From Streptomyces viridochromogenes DSM 40736 (lineage in GTDB: Bacteria; Actinomycetota; Actinomycetes; Streptomycetales; Streptomycetaceae): a stretch of DNA of 64,000 nucleotides. The stretch lies in NCBI RefSeq assembly GCF_000158955.1, contig NZ_GG657757.1, positions 4,891,773-4,955,772 of the forward strand. The letters run 5' to 3'. Within the stretch, counting starts at the first letter, position 1, and every line of letters starts with the position of its first letter. Below the pieces are notes generated by a model. The model was given only the letters and a program-made list of their open reading frames with translations, did no database searches and had not been told where the DNA came from. A program made the position numbers and the translations under genes. Positions 62,084 through 64,000 of this stretch are shown piece after piece.

Positions 62084-63274
62084 GTGCAGCGCCTCTATGA
62101 CTTCCTCCGCAGGCACCCGATGTGGGTCGACGGCTCCTGGGCCGTGGTCCTCCTCGGGATTTCCGTGGTCGGCGGAGTGGCGGGCGGATACGGCTCCCCG
62201 GCCGCAGCCGTCCCGCTCACACTGCTGCTGTGCCTGGTGGTCGCGCTGCGCCGCCGGCAGCCGGAGAAGATGCTGCTGCTCGCGACCGCGGTCGGCCTGG
62301 CACAGCTGATCACCGATGTCAGGATCGGCCCGGCCGACTTCGCCATGCTGGTGATCGTCTACACGGTCGCGGCGGAGGGCGCCCGCTGGGCCTCCCGCTT
62401 CGCCCTCGGCGCCGGCCTGTGCGCGGCCCCCGTGGCCCACCTGCGCTGGCCGAACGACCAGACGAACGTCGCCGGCAACATCGCCCTGACGATCTTCATG
62501 ACCGTGCCCTTCGCCCTCGCCTGGGTGCTGGGCGACTCCATCCGCACCCGCCGCGCCTACTTCGCGCAGCTGGAGGAGCGGGCCGCCCGGCTGGAGAAGG
62601 AGCGCGAGGCACAGTCCAAGGTCGCCGTCGCCGCCGAACGCGCCCGCATCGCCCGCGAGTTGCACGACGTCGTCGCGCACAACGTCTCGGTGATGGTGGT
62701 CCAGGCCGACGGTGCCGCCTACGTCCTCGACGCCGCGCCCGACCAGGCCAAGAAGGCCCTGGAGACCATCTCCTCCACCGGCCGCCAGGCCCTCGCCGAG
62801 ATGCGCCGCCTGCTCGGCGTGCTGCGCACCGGGGAGCACCAGGAGGCCGGCGAGTACGTGCCGCAGCCCGACGTCCAGCAGATCGAGGACCTCGTCGAGC
62901 AGTGCCGCGGACACGGGCTGCCCGTCGATTTCAAGGTCGAGGGCACGCCCCGCCCGCTGCCCAGCGGCGTCGAGCTCACCGCGTACCGCATCGTGCAGGA
63001 GGCGCTCACCAACACCCGCAAGCACGGCGGGCCGGGCGCGGGCGCGAGCGTGCGCCTGGTGTACTTCGACGACGGTCTCGGACTGCTCGTCGAGGACGAC
63101 GGCAAGGGCGCCCCGCACGAGCTGTACGAGGAGGGCGGGTTCGACGGCCAGGGCCACGGCCTGATCGGCATGCGCGAACGGGTCGGCATGGTCGGCGGCA
63201 CCCTGGACGCCGGCCCGCGCCCCGGCGGAGGATTCCGCATCAGCGCCCTGCTGCCCCTCAAGACCGCCGGCTGA
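62084..63274 (+). CDS. NarL-type sensor histidine kinase
   Basis: 396 residues from GTG 62084. Four or five membrane segments up to about residue 155 (e.g. WAVVLLGISVVGGVAGGY), a short coiled coil (FAQLEERAARLEKEREAQ), HisKA_3 dimerisation/phosphorylation box RIARELHDVVAHNVSVMVVQ with His194, and a HATPase_c domain ending LIGMRERVGMVGGTL. Membrane-bound sensor that phosphorylates the response regulator encoded 53 bases downstream. The signal is unknown. Confidence 0.95.
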   Translation: MQRLYDFLRRHPMWVDGSWAVVLLGISVVGGVAGGYGSPAAAVPLTLLLCLVVALRRRQPEKMLLLATAVGLAQLITDVRIGPADFAMLVIVYTVAAEGARWASRFALGAGLCAAPVAHLRWPNDQTNVAGNIALTIFMTVPFALAWVLGDSIRTRRAYFAQLEERAARLEKEREAQSKVAVAAERARIARELHDVVAHNVSVMVVQADGAAYVLDAAPDQAKKALETISSTGRQALAEMRRLLGVLRTGEHQEAGEYVPQPDVQQIEDLVEQCRGHGLPVDFKVEGTPRPLPSGVELTAYRIVQEALTNTRKHGGPGAGASVRLVYFDDGLGLLVEDDGKGAPHELYEEGGFDGQGHGLIGMRERVGMVGGTLDAGPRPGGGFRISALLPLKTAG

Positions 63275-63327
63275 TGCCCGCGCACGCCCTTCGCCCGCAC
63301 CTGTAACCGAGAGATGGAAGAGGCCCC

Positions 63328-63999
63328 ATGACGATCCGCGTGATGCTCGTCGACGACCAGGTGCTGCTGCGCACCGGGTTCCGGATGGTGCTCGCCGCCC
63401 AGCCGGACATGGAGGTCGTGGCGGAGGCGGGCGACGGCGTGGAGGCCCTCCAGGCGCTCCGCTCGACCGAGGTCGACGTGGTGCTGATGGACGTCCGTAT
63501 GCCGAAGCTCGACGGCGTGGAGACGACCCGCCGCATCTGCGCGGACACCGACCCGCCGAAGGTGCTCATCCTGACCACCTTCGACCTCGACGAGTACGCC
63601 TTCTCCGGGCTGAAGGCGGGCGCCTCCGGTTTCATGCTCAAGGACGTGCCGCCCGGTGAGCTCCTCACCGCGATCCGCTCGGTGCACAGCGGAGACGCGG
63701 TCGTCGCGCCCTCCACCACCCGACGGCTCCTGGACCGCTTCGCGCCGATGCTGCCGGGCACCGCGACGCAGCCCCAGCACCAGGAACTGGAGCGGCTCAC
63801 CGACCGCGAGCGCGAGGTCATGGTGCTGGTCGCGCAGGGCCTGTCCAACGGTGAGATCGCGGCCCGGCTCGTGCTGTCCGAGGCGACCGTGAAGACGCAC
63901 GTGGGCCGGATCCTGACCAAGCTGGGGCTCAGGGACCGGGTGCAGGTCGTGGTGCTGGCCTACGAGACGGGGCTGGTGCGGGCCGGCAGGCACGGCTGA
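63328..63999 (+). CDS. LuxR/NarL-family response regulator
   Basis: 223 residues. REC domain: IRVMLVDDQVLLRTGFRMVL, phospho-acceptor Asp55 in VVLMDVRMPKLDGVE, conserved Thr and Lys (LTTFDLDEYAFSGLKAGASGFMLKD). C-terminal LuxR HTH: LTDREREVMVLVAQGLSNGEIAARLVLSEATVKTHVGRIL. Partner of the kinase upstream. The gene ends one base before the window edge. Confidence 0.95.
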   Translation: MTIRVMLVDDQVLLRTGFRMVLAAQPDMEVVAEAGDGVEALQALRSTEVDVVLMDVRMPKLDGVETTRRICADTDPPKVLILTTFDLDEYAFSGLKAGASGFMLKDVPPGELLTAIRSVHSGDAVVAPSTTRRLLDRFAPMLPGTATQPQHQELERLTDREREVMVLVAQGLSNGEIAARLVLSEATVKTHVGRILTKLGLRDRVQVVVLAYETGLVRAGRHG

Positions 64000-64000
64000 C

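Overview
The window is high-GC actinomycete DNA, almost certainly Streptomyces. It has dense GC-rich codons, many GTG starts, a tipA gene, a SARP regulator, and an XRE/DUF397/anti-sigma-like trio. The run polA-like, Zur-controlled ribosomal protein paralogues, tipA, ppa, tilS, hpt, ftsH, folE, folP/B/K, nuoD paralogue, two-component pair matches, from memory, the S. coelicolor core around SCO3389 to SCO3434. Two accessory blocks interrupt this core.

Positions 1 to 6028 hold the edge of a polyketide cluster. A modular type I PKS runs off the left end. Its first module is a KSQ-type loading module (active-site Gln) with a malonyl-type AT and an ACP. A class III aminotransferase is divergent from it. 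Positions 6107 to 10996 carry a PPOX-fold oxidoreductase, an AraC/GyrI-like regulator, a family 2 glycosyltransferase and a SARP/NB-ARC regulator.

Positions 10997 to 29593 are mostly core: a 3'-5' exonuclease/DNA polymerase, a Clp-N domain protein with an operator-rich leaderless promoter, two lipoproteins, and the zinc-independent ribosomal protein set (S14, L28 divergent from L33, L31, a CobW-like protein and S18) around a Zur-box-like site. Then come the XRE/DUF397/ATPase trio sharing a 29-bp repeat, an aldehyde dehydrogenase, DinB, a PadR-controlled drug ABC exporter, glutamate decarboxylase coupled to a YfeO-type ClC protein, and tipA.

Positions about 29675 to 37642 form the most interesting block, a probable linaridin RiPP cluster with no decarboxylase. 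It has an ABC exporter, an FAD oxidoreductase, a CypM-like methyltransferase, a small HTH protein, an alpha/beta hydrolase, a DUF5819/SdpA-like protein, a 60-residue precursor carrying the PxxxTP motif, a hairpin terminator and an HTTM/SdpB-like membrane protein. A 41-bp promoter-like element occurs twice, once before the exporter and once before the hydrolase.

Positions 37725 to 63999 return to core functions: YbjQ, DedA, ThrE-type exporter, pyrophosphatase, D,D-carboxypeptidase, metalloprotease, tilS, hpt, ftsH, folate genes, an MprF-like transferase, an esterase, paired PH-domain membrane proteins, an orphan nuoD with an NDUFAF7-type methyltransferase, and a NarL-type two-component system.

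Three otherwise intact genes (the PKS, the DNA polymerase and the FAD oxidoreductase) each show two close frame changes explained by extra bases, mostly in G/C runs. This looks more like local consensus error than gene decay. No tRNA, rRNA, CRISPR array or complete insertion sequence was seen.
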